Origin: Dermacentor variabilis | Lineage: Eukaryota; Arthropoda; Arachnida; Ixodida; Ixodidae | NCBI RefSeq assembly: GCF_050947875.1 | Contig: NC_134570.1 | Coordinates: 209,217,750 to 209,281,749 of the forward strand | Length of the DNA stretch: 64,000 nt | Direction: 5' to 3' | Part shown: positions 32,079 through 44,696 of the stretch, one piece after another | Layout: the number at the start of each line of letters is the position of its first letter | Position numbering within the stretch: position 1 is the first letter of the stretch | Translations under genes and position numbers: made by a program | The notes under the pieces: model-generated | What the model saw: the letters and a program-made list of their open reading frames with translations, nothing else | The model's database searches: none | What the model was told of the DNA's origin: nothing

Positions 32079-33845
32079 ATGGAGTACTCCGTTGAGGGAG
32101 AGACTATAACGCCCGAAGAGTTCGAGGCGGAAGAATGGGCCTGGGTTTTGCGGGCTCAAGATAGATTCAAGAAATCTGTATACGGGAACCATCCCGAGAG
32201 TAGGCCTAGCGAGAAGCAGGCGGGCAGCGACGGGCGCCAGACGCATGGAGCAGAACAAGTCAAGCGCGGGAAAGCGCCGGTGTGGAAGAAACGGGGACCG
32301 TTTCTGAAGATGCCAGCCAAGGACTTCAAGGTGGTGTGCCGACCAAAGAATTGGGACTTGAGTATGGTGACGTCGACGGAACTCGGATATGCCTTGAGAG
32401 CGGCAGCGGAGCTGACGAATGCGACTGCGGCGGAGGAAGACCTGGTGCAGGTGAACGAGACAAATAACACGATGACGGTGAGCACGCCGTGTATGCATCG
32501 CTGTGGGGCATATGCGAATGTAAAGACGCTCAAGCTTAGTGGTCATGACCTTGAGATTTCGGCGTACGTGGCGGCGCCGGAGAACTCTGTGCGCGGAGTC
32601 ATTTACAACGCGTACAACGGATGCCCACTGGCAGAAGTTCGGGCGGGATTCTTGAAGAGGAATGACGGCATAGAAATTTTGGATGCCAGACCTTTGGGAA
32701 AGTCGAAGGCGATTCAGATAACGTTAGGGGGGAAGCATGTTCCCTGGCAGGTTATTTAGTAGAACTCTTTGTACGCGGTGATTCCGTACAGAGAGTTAGT
32801 CGAGACCTGCTATAACTGCAGACGAGTGGGACATCGGGCGGACGTTTGTTATCGTCCGAAGACTAATCTGTGTCGCCGTTGCGGAAAGGATCATCCTGCG
32901 CCACTGGAAGGAGAGCCGCTGACCTGCACTCCGGACTGCATCGTGTGCCATGGGGCGCACAACACGGGGAGCCGGAACTGCAAGTTACGTCTAGCCCGTA
33001 AGCAGCCGACGGGCCTGCAGCAGGGCAGTGAGGACAACGGCCAAACTGACAAGGAGGAGCGGCGCTCGAGGCCCAGGAAGCGGTCATCCAGCGGTGCGAG
33101 AGACGATAACAAGAGCAGGGACCGGTCCACTTCCTTCCCACCACTGCCCGGACCCGAGCGTGGCAAAGGAGAACAGGGTTCCAGTCATGGATGAAGTCCC
33201 AGTGCCACGAGAAAAAAGGTGAGCTGGCCCTACGTGGCCTCCCAGAGTGAGACTGCTCGAGAGAAGGAGCTACAAAGGCAGGTGCAGCAGCAGGCTGAGA
33301 CGATTAAAAAGATGGAAGTCAGGATAGCAGAGATGGAACGCGCGCTTAAAAGCGACAAAGGACAAAGGGTACAGACGCCGGTGGTCCAGGCCCCACTGAA
33401 AGCGGCACAGGCTACTGCTTCTCGCGAGAGCGAGAGCACAGCTATGGAGGTGGAGAATCGGGGGAAGCTTAAGAGGCCGCCATCGGCGGATGATGGAGCT
33501 AATGCAAAAAGAGTGGCAGAAACTTCAACGGCGGACACGAAGCAGCCAGTCGTTAAAGTCACTAGTCTTAGGGGGGAAATGTCTGCCCTTGCGGACAGAA
33601 TAGGAAAACTGGAGGAAAGACAGGATAGGTTGGAAGCTCGGGTCGACGGGATCGAAGCCAGACTAGACAAGATTGAGGAGCGTCTTGACGCCTTCACCAA
33701 TGACATGCGGGCTTTCCAAACACAGGTTATGGGCATGTTTCAACAGCTCAATGCTACGCTACAGGCTAGATTGCCTCCCGTAGTCGGCCAAGCGCCGATG
33801 TTAGTGAACCTAGTGCCTAATCATGGCCCCTCGCCAGCAAATTGA
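32079..33845 (+). pseudogene. I-clade LINE ORF1 (Gag-like RNA-binding protein)
   Basis: One frame throughout, broken by tandem TAG TAG at 32757-32762 and TGA at 33192-33194. The N-terminal part is charged. The middle (FKVVCRPKNWDLSMV; GVIYNAYNGCPLAEVRAGFL) resembles the RRM-type core of gag-like ORF1 proteins. Zinc knuckles follow: CYNCRRVGHRADVC, CRRCGKDHP...C and CIVCHGAHNTGSRNC. The C-terminal part is an Arg/Ser stretch and a long coiled coil (LEERQDRLEARVDGIEARLD). Such proteins coat the LINE RNA. The last 23 bases overlap the start of ORF2 in another frame. Confidence 0.85.
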
Positions 33846-36800
33846 GGTTTGGCAGTGGAACTGCAGGGGCTTCCGTCGCAAGCGGAGGAACCTGCAATTG
33901 CACATACAAAATCTGGACAGTAAGCCTGACATTATAGCTTTGCAAGAGGCTAGTGGCTGGGTGAAATTACCGGGATTTAAGGCATTTACGCCGCCAGGGA
34001 TTGATCGGGGGGGTGTATCGAGCGTCTTCACGGCCATCGCAACGCCACGGCGATTCAGCATACCATAGATAGCAGCAGAGAGGACTACGTCTTGCTAGAG
34101 GTTCTGGCCGAAAGAAAGGACGATAAGAGTCTCTTTGTACTTAATGTATATTCTTCTCCTAAAGATAAAGGGCTGGGCTTGCCAGACCTCATGATAAAGA
34201 CGCAACGGCTAGCGGCTAGGGCTCAACTCATCGTGGTTGGAAATTTCAACGCGCCTCATCCGGAGTGGGGCTACATCCGAGCCACTCCAAAGGGAAATAG
34301 GCTTTGGCGGGTAGCTCAGGACCTACAATGGACAACCTTGAACAACCCGCTAGATCATACGAGGATAGGCAACAGCGTTAGCACAGACACCTCTCCGGAC
34401 CTCACATTTGTTAAAGGTATTAGGGATGCAAAGTGGGTAAACACGGGACAGCCACTGGGCAGTGATCACTATATCCTTTCCACGGTATTTAGTGCTGCTA
34501 AGCACAAAGACAGGGTAAAAGGAACTAGAGTGACGGATTGGGACAGATTTCGGCAAGTCAGGAAAGACACAGTGAGCGGGGAAATCGAGGACTTGGGAGC
34601 CTGGGTTGAGGCGCTCAAGCAGGACGTGAAGGGTACCACAGAAGAGGTTCCGACGGTGGAGGAAGGTTTTACGGCGGACTCTAGACTGTTACACATGTGG
34701 GAAGCGCATGCGAGTCTCCTTCGGAGGTGGAAGAAACAAAAGCATAATGGGGTCCTCCGTAGGAAGGTGGCCAAGCTAGAACGAGAAATCGAAACCTACA
34801 CGTTGGACTTGCAGTGCAAACGATGGGGCAGATTTGTGACAGGATGAATGGGCAATTCGGATGCAAAATACATGGCAGTTGTTGAGGCACCTTTTAGATC
34901 CGGCGGCAACCAAATCGGCGAAGAAGGGTCAAATGGCTAGGTTAGTTCAGTATCAAGGCACGACTGGGGAGTTCATTCAAGAACCCCGAAGTCGTTACAT
35001 AAACGGCGAGGCGGGCGGTTTCTTGCCGGATTACTCGGGAGAGAAAAACCTCGAATTAGATGCGGACTTTACGGTGGCGGAAGTGGAGTTTGCAATGGGG
35101 CAGCTTCGTACTACGTCGGCAGCGGGTCCGGACGGGGTTACTAATAAAATGCTGAGGAACCTGGATTTCAAGTCAGTGGGGGCGCTCACGGACTTGATGA
35201 ACGAATATTGGGCGGCCGGGGAGATACCGGCAGAGTGGAAGCATGCTAGGATTACATTTATTCCTAAACCAGGGAAGAAGATCTGTATTGAGAATCTTCG
35301 ACCCATCTCGCTGACGTCCTCCTTGGCCAAATTGATGGAGCATGTGGTCCTCAACAGGCTTCAGGGTTATGTGGAGGACAAGGAGTTGATACCTAAAACG
35401 ATGATTGGCTTCAGGGCTAATTTATCAACGCAAGACGTCATGATACAGCTCAAAAAGGACGTGGTTGATCCTGGGTACGGCACGGGCACCAAGGCTATCT
35501 TGGCGCTCGACCTCACAAAGGCCTTTGACAATGTCACCCATGAGGCAATATTAAGGAACCTATCGGACATAGGACCGGGGGGTAGAACCTTCCGATACAT
35601 CAGATCATTTCTGGAGGATAGGACTGCGGAGATTGTAGTCGGAGAATTTAAATCGGATCCTTTCCCGTTGGGGGGCAGGGGGACACCACAAGGGTCGGTT
35701 TTATCGCCGTTCTTGTTTAATCTCGCCTTGATCAAGATACCGCCCAGGCTGGCAATGATATCGGGACTTAAACATACATTTTATGCGGATGACATTACTC
35801 TATGGGTAACAAGGGGAAGCGACGCACAATTGGAGGAAACATTACAACAGGCAGTGGATATTGTGGAGGAGCTAGCAGGGGAGGCAGGACTCTCGTGCTC
35901 TCAGCCCAAGTCCGAGCTTTTTGTGCTTAGGCATAAACCAAGACGGATACATGCGAGGCACTATGTGCCGCCACCACCGCTGAAGGTGAAAGTGGGGGGT
36001 GCACCGGTCGCTGAGGTCCAAACGATCAGGATCCTGGGGCTGTATCTGCAGACTAACAGGAAGAATAGGGAGGCCTTGGAAAGGCTCAAAAATACTGTCA
36101 ATGCTACCGTGAGACTTATCAGGAGAATCGCCAATCGTAAAGAAGGCGTAAAGGAATAGGACTTGTGTAAGCTGGTACAGGCGTTTGTGCTCAGTAGAAT
36201 AGTGTATGCGACGCCTTATATGAAGATGGACGCGACGGAGAAAGGCAAGGAGGAGGCTATGATTAGACAGGCGTATAAGGCGGCCCTTGGGTTGCCTAAC
36301 AATACTTCTACCGAAAGGCTGCTGGGATTAGGGGTGCATAACACCTTGGAAGAACTGCGGGAGGCACACTTGGCGATGCAACTCAGTAGACTTTCCAAAA
36401 CGAAAGTAGGGAGGGATATATTGGAAGGGATCGGCATTGGAGTTGATCCTCCAGCTGGGGACATGAAAACTCAGGTGAAGCGAGAAATGCACAAGGGCTT
36501 GTACATAAAACCTTTACCTAGAAATATGCATCCGATACATCACGAGAACCGTAGGAAGGCAAGAGCCAGAGCTTTACATGCTAAGTACGGGTAGTACAAC
36601 TGGGCAGTCTACGTAGATGTCGCCGAGTATAAGAACAAGGACGCATTTGCAGTTGCGGTGGTGGACGGGCGGGGACGCTTAGCCACCTCTGGATCAGTCA
36701 AAACCCGCTCCTCAGAAACTGCAGAGGAGGCGGCGATAGCGCTAGCTATAGGTAATACTGAAGCTGACCTGATTTTCAGCGACTCTAAAACAGCCATCCG

Positions 36801-37374
36801 AAATTTGGCGAGGGGCAGAATCTCTGTCACAGCGGTAGGATTACTAAATCGGGCCACGGGGCGAGGGACTACGGAGGTGGAAATTGTCTGGGTACCGGCC
36901 CACTCTGGGAACCCTGGGAACGAGGCGGCTCACATGAATGCTCGAGGTTTCGTCAGCCGAGCAGGTGAGCCGGACGTTCCAGGGAGGTCCACGAGAGATG
37001 GGCTGGTGTCCTTTCACGACATTACTAACCATTACAAACTTGAGCGGAGAATTCACCCTCCACCGGACAAGCAATTGGTGAAGGCGCAGGAAAGCGTCTG
37101 GCGAAGATTGCAGACGAGATCTTTCTATAACCCATACGTGTTAAACAAAATCTACCCGGACGTTCAGCCGGAATGCAAATGGTGCCAGGAACTGGCCACC
37201 TATGACCACATATTATGGAGCTGTAGCATAGCGCCGCCACCGGTGGATATTATGCGTGATCCTTCTCTCGAGCAGTGGGAGGCCGTGTTGGCCAGCTCAG
37301 ACCCGGTCGTCAAGACCAGGGCCGTGGAGTGGGCCACCCAGGTCGCCGTCAGCCATGAGCTGATGGCCATCTAG
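33823..37374 (+). pseudogene. I-clade LINE ORF2 (endonuclease-RT-RNase H)
   Basis: The ATG at 33823 opens WQWNCRGFRRKRRNL and IIALQEA, the AP-endonuclease start; then VVGNFNAPHPEWGY and GSDHYIL. The RT has GPDGVTNKMLRN, FIPKPGK, LRPISLTSSLAKLMEHVVL, LDLTKAFDNV, GTPQGSVLSPFLFN and catalytic HTFYADDITLW. The RNase H domain (about 36600-36990) has YVDVAEYKN, SSETAEEAAIAL, FSDSKTA and VPAHSGNPGNEAAH. A C-terminal C-x2-C...H-x4-C knuckle (CKWCQELATYDHILWSC) ends it. The frame shifts between about 34060 and 34850, and TAG stops lie at 36157-36159 and 36592-36594. Catalytic residues are otherwise present. Confidence 0.9.
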
Positions 37375-37440
37375 CACGGAATCGTCCGCAGATGCGTTCT
37401 GACGAAAATAAAGTTTTTCCATCCATCCATGCATCCACCA

Positions 37441-38038
37441 CCGCTCCCTTGAATCAGTTTCTACGGAGCGATTCGAACGATTACGGCTGGTCGTCCGCTT
37501 GTGACGATGCCTTCCAAGAGTTGCGCCGCCTGTACTGCGTCACTTCGACCCGACAGCTCCGACCGAAGTACACAACGACGCCAACGGTGTTGAACTCGGC
37601 GCTGCACTCGCGCAGCGCAAATCTGGACTCGACGAGTACGTCGTTGCATACGCAAGCCGCACTCTCACCACAGCCGAGAAGAATTATTCCGTTACGAAGA
37701 AGGAATGTTTGGCCATAATCTCGGCACTTGGTAAATTTCGACCTTTCATCTATGGCCGCCCCTTCGACGTGATTACAGACCACCATGCACTCGGCTGTCC
37801 ACGTTGAAGGACACCTCAAGTCGATTAGCTCGCTGGGCTTTGCTGTTGCAAGATTTTAACGTGCGCGTTGTCTACAGGTCTCGCCGCCGCCACACCGATG
37901 CCGACGCGCTTTCCCGTTCGCCCGTGTCAACCGAAAGCGATGCCTGGCTCTCTGTCGTTGGCCAAATACTTTCATTCCCAGCAGGCTGCAACATAGCTTC
38001 TGAGCAACGCAAGGATGCCTGGATTTGTACTCTTATCC
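37441..38038 (+). pseudogene. Gypsy B Pol, part 2 (RNase H)
   Basis: Continues the gypsy frame after the [28 protein letters not shown], then in another frame [47 protein letters not shown] and HTDADALSRSP. The frame shift at about 37540 coincides with an apparent small deletion. It ends in the 15-bp target duplication (38024-38038) where the RTE element begins. Confidence 0.88.
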
Positions 38039-38147
38039 ATCATCATCATCAGCCTGGTTACGCCGACTGTAGGGCAAAGGCCTCTCCCATACTTCTCCAA
38101 CAACCCCGGTCATGTACTAATTGTGGCCATGTCGTCCCTGCAAACTT
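38039..38147 (-). pseudogene. RTE-clade protein, C-terminal end
   Basis: The minus strand continues the RTE frame after the Jockey insertion: KFAGTTWPQLVHDRG, then GEAFALQSA and a stop, followed by the TGA-repeat tail. It links to WADEIKK at about 40460, showing that the element was once continuous. Confidence 0.8.
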
Positions 38148-40454
38148 AAATAAATAATAATAAATTTTCTTTCTGCCTCAAAGATACATGGACAGAGGAG
38201 CTGCAGAAAAAGCTGTAAAAATACAGCTTGACAAAGCCACAGCCCCCATTTTACAGGCAACAGCAGAAGACAAACAACGACTCAACTTCAGGTGTCGTAT
38301 AAACGAAACAAAAGAACAAAAATGTAATGCTATACATCGCAAGAGCACTTCAAGCGTACTGAGTAAACACAGGGATAAAAAGATTGTTATTACATATCAC
38401 ACTCTCATACATGAAATATGAGATACAGAAGCAAAGACTTATTTTGGCACACCTGAGGATGAAAATTGTTCGGAGCTACCTTCTATATACATCCTACGCA
38501 ATACCTTATAAGTACAGGTGAATAAGTCAAAATGTGCAGATGTATAAGCGTTCAGAAGGGAAGGGAGTGTGAATTGCAAACGTTCTTGCCCGGAGTTTAG
38601 GCGTGCTGTTGGCACCATCCATTGTTCGGGTTGTCTGAAAGGGTAATTTGTGGTTTTCTCTTGCAAGTTTGCCAATCGTCGAATATGGTTTGTACCATTT
38701 TTCATTTCTGTTTTGTAAGAAATGCTCAACCGGTATCGATATAATTCGTAGATTTGGACCACACCGGCTGCAAGAAAGAGACCTTTGCTGGGTGATCCAT
38801 AGCTAACATTGAAGGCGTAGCGAAGGACCCTTTTCTGCAGCATGTGTATTTTGCGAAGACAAGAATGTGTTGCAGTTCCCCATACAAGATGACAATAATT
38901 TACGTGAGAATAAAAAAGTGCGTTATAAAGAGTTAGCTTGAGTGACGTCGGCAGAATGTGCCGTGTGCAACCAATCATGCCCACTACTCTAGCCAGTTGT
39001 TTGACAACGTGAGTTACATGGTGTTCCCATGACATGGTTGAAGAAAATATAACTCCAAGGCATTTAAAATGATTAACTATTTCTATAGGTCGAGAATTAT
39101 ATAGAATATAACTGTGAATAGAAACCGGCTTACTTTTCGGGGGAAATATTACGGCTTTTGTCTTCTTTTCATTCACGCGCATATCATTAGATTTCGACCA
39201 TTTTTCCAGCGTGACCATTGTTGTATTGCAAGACACTATTAGATCCTGAATGTTTTTCCCAGCAAAAAAAATACTCGTGTCGTCAGCGTATATGATGAAT
39301 TTGGCATTTTTGTTAATGTTAACAATGTCATTAAGGAATATATTGAAAAGAAGTGGGCCTAACACGCTGCCTTGAGGGACGCCAGAAAATATAGGTTTTA
39401 CCTCTGATAGTACATTATGTAAGCTAACTGCTTGTATTCTTTGCGAAAGATATGATTTTAATAACATTGCAGCCTGGCCTCGGATACCATAGTACCATAA
39501 CTGCTTTAGGAGTAATTCATGATTCACCAAGTCAAATGCCTTTGAAAAATCTACAAATACACTATTACGAAAGCTCTGTTATCAAACTGCGACAGGATAT
39601 ATTCTTTTTGATGTAGAAGTGCTAGCTCAGTTGATTTATTTTTGCGAAAACCGAACTGACACGGAGTGAGCAAATTACATTGGTCAATAAATTTAGTGAA
39701 CCTGGAGTGCATAACTTTTTCTAATGCTTTTGAAAAAACAGGAAGTATGGATACAGGTCTATAATTACCTAAGTCATTTTGGTCGCCCTTTTTAAATAAA
39801 ACGGTTACTTTGGCGGTTTGCATTTTTTCTGGAAAGGAAGATGTAGTTAAGCAGAGGTTGAATATGTGTGTAACTGCGGGGGCTACAATATCAGCAACAT
39901 ATTTTACTGGTCCTATCTGAAGGTCGTCAATGTCTCGGCATCTGCTATTCTTTTGGCTTAATAATACTGACACAACTTCCTCTCTTGTAACAGGTTCTAG
40001 AAACATTGTTTTATCGTTACGACAGTTTATGTACTCACATGCATCTGGAAGCGATCCATAGGTTGGCATTTGCGTAAACAAATCATTAAAAGCATTAGCC
40101 AACTCAATTCCAGTTAAATCATTGTCATTAATCTTCAACCTTTGTACGCTGGCATGGGATTGGTTGCGTGGCAACAAAGAGTTTAGACGGGACCAAAGTA
40201 AGTCATGACGACCCCTTTTAATGTCCAAAAATGCAGAGCAATAGTCCTTTCGAGCGGATCGCAATTTCTTTGTTAATTCATTTCGGAACTGCTTGAACGC
40301 CTTCAGATTATCAGCCGTGCGTGTCGCCAGAAACGTTCTATATAACTTATCTTTCATTTTTATTTCTTGGCGCAAGGCAGGAGTGATCCAAGGTTTACGA
40401 CTCTTACGGGACCGCTGATATGTCTTATTGGGAAAGTGAAACTGGTAGATTTGT
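38148..40454 (-). mobile_element. 5'-truncated Jockey-like LINE inside the RTE
   Basis: On the minus strand it begins near 40454 in the region before the RT (KPWITPALRQEIKMKDKLYR), runs through the complete RT and ends with an A/T-rich tail at 38148. There is no endonuclease, so it is 5' truncated. The RTE coding sequence lies on both sides (WADEIKK on the right, KFAGTTW on the left). The target duplication is too short or ambiguous to fix. Confidence 0.85.
38439..40454 (-). pseudogene. Jockey-like LINE reverse transcriptase
   Basis: RT blocks in order: KVTVLFKKGDQNDLGNYRPV, SKALEKVMHSRF, QFGFRKNKSTELAL, then (after a frame shift at about 39550) a palm with GVPQGSVLGPLLFNIFLNDI and FIIYADDTSIFF (YADD), the thumb LGVIFSSTMSWEHHV and a C-terminal domain (LQKRVLRYAF) to a stop at 38439. 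By chance the RTE frame runs in frame into this ORF at its upstream end, producing an apparent fused protein start near 40582. One frame shift is the only clear break in the RT. Confidence 0.88.
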
Positions 40455-43190
40455 TTCTTAATCTCATCCGCCCACCTAACTTTCTGCCGCCCCCTGCTAC
40501 GCTTCGCTTTCCTTGGAATCCAGTCCGTAACTCTTAATGACCATCGGTTATCTTCCCTCCTCATTACATGTCCCATGCCCATTTCTTTTTCTTGATTTCA
40601 ACTAAGATGTCATTAACTCGCGTTTGTTCCCTCACCCAACCTGCTCTTTTCTTATCCCTTAACGTTACACCCATCATTCTTCTTTCCATAGCTCGTTGCG
40701 TCGTCCTCAATTTGAGTAGAACCTTTTTGTAAGCCTCCAGGTTTCTGCACCGTAGGTGAGTACTGGTAAGACACAGCTATTATACACTTTTCTCTTGAGG
40801 GATAATGGCAACCTGCTGTTCACGATCTGAGGATGCCTGCCAAATGCACCCCAGCCCATTCTTATTCTTTTGATTATTTCCGTTTCATGATCCGGATCCA
40901 CCGTCCCTACCTGCCCTAAGTAGATGTATTCCCTTACTACTTCCAGTTCCTCGCTACCTATTGTAAATTGCTGTTCTCTTCCGAGACTGTTAAACATTAC
41001 TTTAGTTTTCTGCAGATTAATTTTTAGACCCACTCTTCTGCTTTGCCTCTCCAGGTCAGTGAGCATGCATTGCAATTGCTCCCCTGAGTTACTAAGCAAG
41101 GCCATATCATCAGCGAATCGCATGTTACTAAGGTATTCCCCGTTAAATTTTACCCCAGTTCTTCCCAATCCAGGTCTCTGAATACCTCCTGTAAACACGC
41201 TATGAATAGCATTGGAGAGATCGTATCTCCCTGCCTGACGCCTTTCTTTATTGGGATTTTGTTGCTTTGCTTATGGAGGACTATGGTGGCTGTGGAGCCG
41301 CTATACAGGTCTTTCAGTATTTTTACATACGGCTCGTCTACACCCTGATTCCGTAATGCCTCCATGACTGCTGAGGTTTCGAAAGAATCAAACGCTTTCT
41401 CGTAATCAATGAAAGCTATATATGAGGGTTGGTTATATTCCGCACATTTCTCTATCACCTGATTGATAGTGTGAATATGGTCTATTGTAGAGTAGCCTTT
41501 ACGGAATCCTGCCTGGTCCTTTGGTTGACGGAAGTCTAAGGTGTTCCTGATTCTATTTGCGATTACCTTAGTAAAGAGTTTGTAGGCAACTGACAGTAAG
41601 CTGATCGGTCTATAATATTTCATGTCTTTGGCGTCCCCTTTCTTATGGATTAGGATTATGTTAGCGTTCTTCCAAGATTCCGGTGCGCTCGAGGTCATGA
41701 GGCATTGCGTATACAGTGTGGCCAGTTTCTCTAGAACAATCTGCCCACCACCCTTCAACAAATCTGCTGTTACCTGATCCTCCCTAGCTGCCTTCCCCCT
41801 TTGCATATCTCCCAAGGCTTTCTTTATTTATTCTGGCGTTACGTGTGGGATTTCGAATTCCTCTAGACTATTTTCTCTTCCAATATCTTCGTGGGTTCCA
41901 CTGCTACTGTATAAATCTCTATAAAACTCCTCAGCCACTTGAATTATGCCATCCATATTAGTAATGATATTGCCGGCTTTGTCTCTTAATGCATACATCT
42001 GATTCTTGCCAATTCCTAGTTTCTTCTTCACTGCTTTTAGACTTCCTCCGCTCCTGAGAGCATGTTCAATTCTATCCATATTATACTTGCTTATGTCAGC
42101 TGTCTTACGCTTGTGGATTAACTTCGAAAGTTCTGCCAGTTCTATTCTAGCTGTAGGGTTAGAGGCTTTCATACATTGGCGTTTCTTGATCAAATCTTTC
42201 GTCTCCTGCGATAGTTTACTGCTATCCTGCCTAACGGAGTTACCACCGACTTCCATTGCACACTCCTTAATGATGCCCACAAGATTGTCGTTCATTGCTT
42301 CAACACTAAGGTCCTCTTCCTGAGTTAAAGCCGAATACCTGTTCTATAGCTTGATCTGGAACTCCTCTATTTTTTTCCCTCTACCACTAACTCATTGATC
42401 GGTTTCTTATGTGCCAGTTTCTTCCGTTCCCTCCTCAGGTCGAAGTTATTTCGAGTTCTTACCATCCTATGGTCACTGCAGCGCACCTTGCTGAGCACGT
42501 TCACATCTTGTATGATACCAGGGTTAGCGCAGTGTATGAAGTCTATTTCATTTCTAGTCTCGCCGTTCGGGCTTCTCCACGTCCACTTTCGGCTATCCCG
42601 CTTGCGGAAGAAGGTAGTCATTATCCGCATAATATTCTGTTCCGCAAAATCTACTAACAACTCTCCCCTGCTATTCCTAGTGCCTATGCCATATTCCCCT
42701 ACTGCCTTGTCTCCAGCCTGCTTCTTGCCTACCTTGGCATTAAAGTGGCCCATTAGTATAGTGTATTTTGTTTTCACTCTACCCATCGCCGATTCCACGT
42801 CTTCATGGAAGCTTTCGACTTCCTGGTCATCATGACTGCATGTAGGGGCGTAGACCTGTACAACCTTCATTAAGTTTCACAACAAGACCTGCCACCCTCT
42901 CGTTAATGCTATAGAATTCCTGTATGTTACGAGCTATATTCTTATTGATCAGGAATCCGACTCCTTGTTCTCGTCTCTCCGCTAAGCTCCGGTAGCACAG
43001 GACGTGCCCGCTTTTTAGCACTGTACATGCTTCTTTTGGTCTCCTAACTTCACTGAGCCCTATTATATCCCATTTACTGCCCTCTAATTCCTCCAATAGT
43101 ACTGCTAGACTCGCCTAACTAGATAACGTTCTAGCGTTAAACGTTGCCAGGTTCATATTCCAATGGCGGCCTGTCCGGAGCCAGGGATCC
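40455..43190 (-). pseudogene. RTE-clade LINE endonuclease-reverse transcriptase
   Basis: Minus-strand pieces in at least five frames. The endonuclease part has DIIGLSEVRRPKEACTVLKS, MGHFNAKVGKKQAGD, RKWTWRSPNGETRNEIDFIH and RCSDHRMVRT. A linker follows (LIHKRKTADISKYNMDRIEH; KLGIGKNQMYALRDKAGNII). The RT part has GKAAREDQVTADLLKGG, YYRPISLLSVAYKLFTKVIA, FIDYEKAFDS, GVRQGDTISPMLF and MRFADDMALLSNSG (FADD). The C-terminal part has MGWGAFGRHPQIVNSRLPL, GAETWRLTK and RGRQKVRWADEI. Several frameshifts make it inactive. Confidence 0.9.
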
Positions 43191-43276
43191 TTAGCACCCT
43201 CTGCTGCGTCGCAGGTCTGACCGCCGCCGTGGTCAGTTGCTTCGCAGCTGCTGGGGACTGAGGGCCGGGGTTCGAT

Positions 43277-44502
43277 TTTGTACTCTTATCCGCTTCCTTT
43301 CAAACCCGTCGACTGTTACTTCACCTTCTCGAGCTTTGCGCCGTCAAGTATCTCACTTCGAAATTCGGGATGGACTTCTCTATCGCCGGAATCACGTCTC
43401 TGACGTCCGCAAGTGGTTGCTGGTCATACCTCGACGTCTTCGTGGCGACATAAGTTCTGCCTTCCACACTGACCCACAGACTGCACATACGGGTGTCTTA
43501 AAGACATACACCCGGCTTCGCTCAAGGTTTTATTTGCGTGGCATGTACACCTTTGTGTGCAAGTACATTCGGTCTTGCCATCAGTGCATACACCACAAGG
43601 TTCCTGCTCAGCATGTCTGTGGTCCACTCCAACCAATCCCGTGCCCTGCCACGCCCACCGATCGCATTGGCATTGACCTGTATGGACCCCTTCCGAGCAC
43701 GGCTTCCGGGAAGCGCTGGATAGTCGTCGCCATCGACCATTTGACGTGATACGCAGAAACAGCCGCTGTGCCTGCTACCACCACTCGCGATATAGCATCC
43801 TTCCTCCTGACAAACTTTATTCTCCGTCACGGTGAACCTCGCGAACCTTTAAGTGTTAGAGGACGTGTCTTCCTCTCCGAAGTCATAAACGCGCTCCTTG
43901 CTGAATGTCGCATCGTTCATCGCACCGCCACCGCCTATTATCCTCAAACTAATGGTCTCACGCAAAGATTTAGCCACACCCTTGGCGACATGCTCTCCAA
44001 ATACGTAGCCTCTGATCACACTGTTTGGGACCTCATTTTGCCCTTCGTCACGTTCGCCTACAACACTGCACCACAGGCGACCACAAGCTTCTCCCCATTC
44101 TTCCTCTTGTATGGCCGCGAACCTTCAACTACCCTCTACACCGTTCTTCCGCACAGACCCGACTCATCTGAATGTACGCCTCTCTCTGAAGCTGCCCGCC
44201 GCGCAGAGGAATGCCGTCAGCTCGCCCGTTCCTCTAGAGCCGTCGATCAACGGAAACAAAAATCTACACTTGACGATGATCACCCGCATTGTCCCTTTCT
44301 TCCGGACTCCCTTGTGTGGCGTTGGGTTCCCACCGTTCCTGCTGGACTCTCATCCAAGCTTGTCTCCAAATATCAAGGACCCTACCGTGATGTAGCACAG
44401 ACATTGCCTGGGAACTATATTGTCGAGCCTGTCACGCCACCTACGGACCAACGCTGTCGTGGTCATGAAACCATCCATGTACAACGCCTGAAGCCGTATT
44501 AG
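43277..44502 (+). pseudogene. Gypsy B Pol, part 3 (integrase)
   Basis: Resumes after the RTE's target duplication: SHFEIRDGLLYRRN, zinc-binding H/C residues around 43450-43590 (YIRSCHQC), the core GIDLYGPLPSTASGKRW, then PREPLSVRGRVFLS, where the second catalytic Asp (usual LLSDRG) is Val. It continues with NGLTQRFSHTLGDML, where the catalytic Glu (usual TERF) is Gln, and a C-terminal tail YQGPYRDVAQTLPGNYIVEP. A TGA at about 43747 interrupts. Two of three catalytic acids are lost, so integration activity is gone. Confidence 0.9.
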
Positions 44503-44565
44503 GACCCTATGATTCTATGTTCACCATAAGTCGCCAGGATGGCTCCTTTTCCTGTGGGGGGCAAT

Positions 44566-44696
44566 CGTAGTGAAGAGGAATGCACGGCGCCGCAGCCACA
44601 TCGCGAGTCACCCGGGAGGCGCGAGCTCGAGATTGCCTGAGCTGCTCTGGTTGAGACACGCTGCCTGCTGCTCTCTTGTGCTGTATTTACATTAGA
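44566..44696 (+). repeat. Gypsy B 3' LTR
   Basis: 131 bp, starting CGTAGTGAAGAGG (the first T is mutated), preceded by the purine tract tgtggggggcaa. It differs from the 5' LTR at roughly ten sites, as I count by eye. Confidence 0.85.

Larger units (their letters stand above)
31772..37429 (+). mobile_element. Full-length I-clade LINE inserted in gypsy B
   Basis: 5.66 kb, starting gggggaagacgacgaag and ending after AATAAA (37407-37412) and a ccatcc-rich tail. It has two overlapping ORFs; the second includes endonuclease, RT and an RNase H domain, the combination typical of the I group. The 11-bp target duplication and intact 5' end show one complete insertion. Several stops and two frame changes make it inactive. 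Confidence 0.9.
38039..43276 (-). mobile_element. RTE-clade LINE, split by a Jockey-like LINE
   Basis: Minus-strand element flanked by a 15-bp target duplication tttgtactcttatcc (38024-38038 and 43277-43291). Its 3' end is at the left: ggcctttgccctacagtcgg, a stop, then a (TGA)n tail, a 3' end typical of the RTE/BovB clade. The 5' leader at the right reaches 43276. Without the inner LINE it is about 2.9 kb, near full RTE length. Confidence 0.88.
28658..44696 (+). mobile_element. Ty3/gypsy element B with two nested LINEs
   Basis: 131-bp LTRs at both ends, 4-bp target duplication, and a gag and pol in plus orientation. Removing the I-clade LINE (31772-37429) and the RTE insertion (38039-43276) with one copy of each target duplication leaves a gypsy of about 5.1 kb, a normal size. 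It sits in the RT region of minus-strand gypsy A. The LTRs differ at several sites, so it is older than BEL. Stops and lost integrase residues make it inactive. Confidence 0.9.

Noticed and set aside
38439..40582. A single novel fused reverse transcriptase gene
   Set aside because: It is two elements: an RTE C-terminus and an inserted Jockey-like LINE, as shown by the RTE sequence continuing at 38039-38147.
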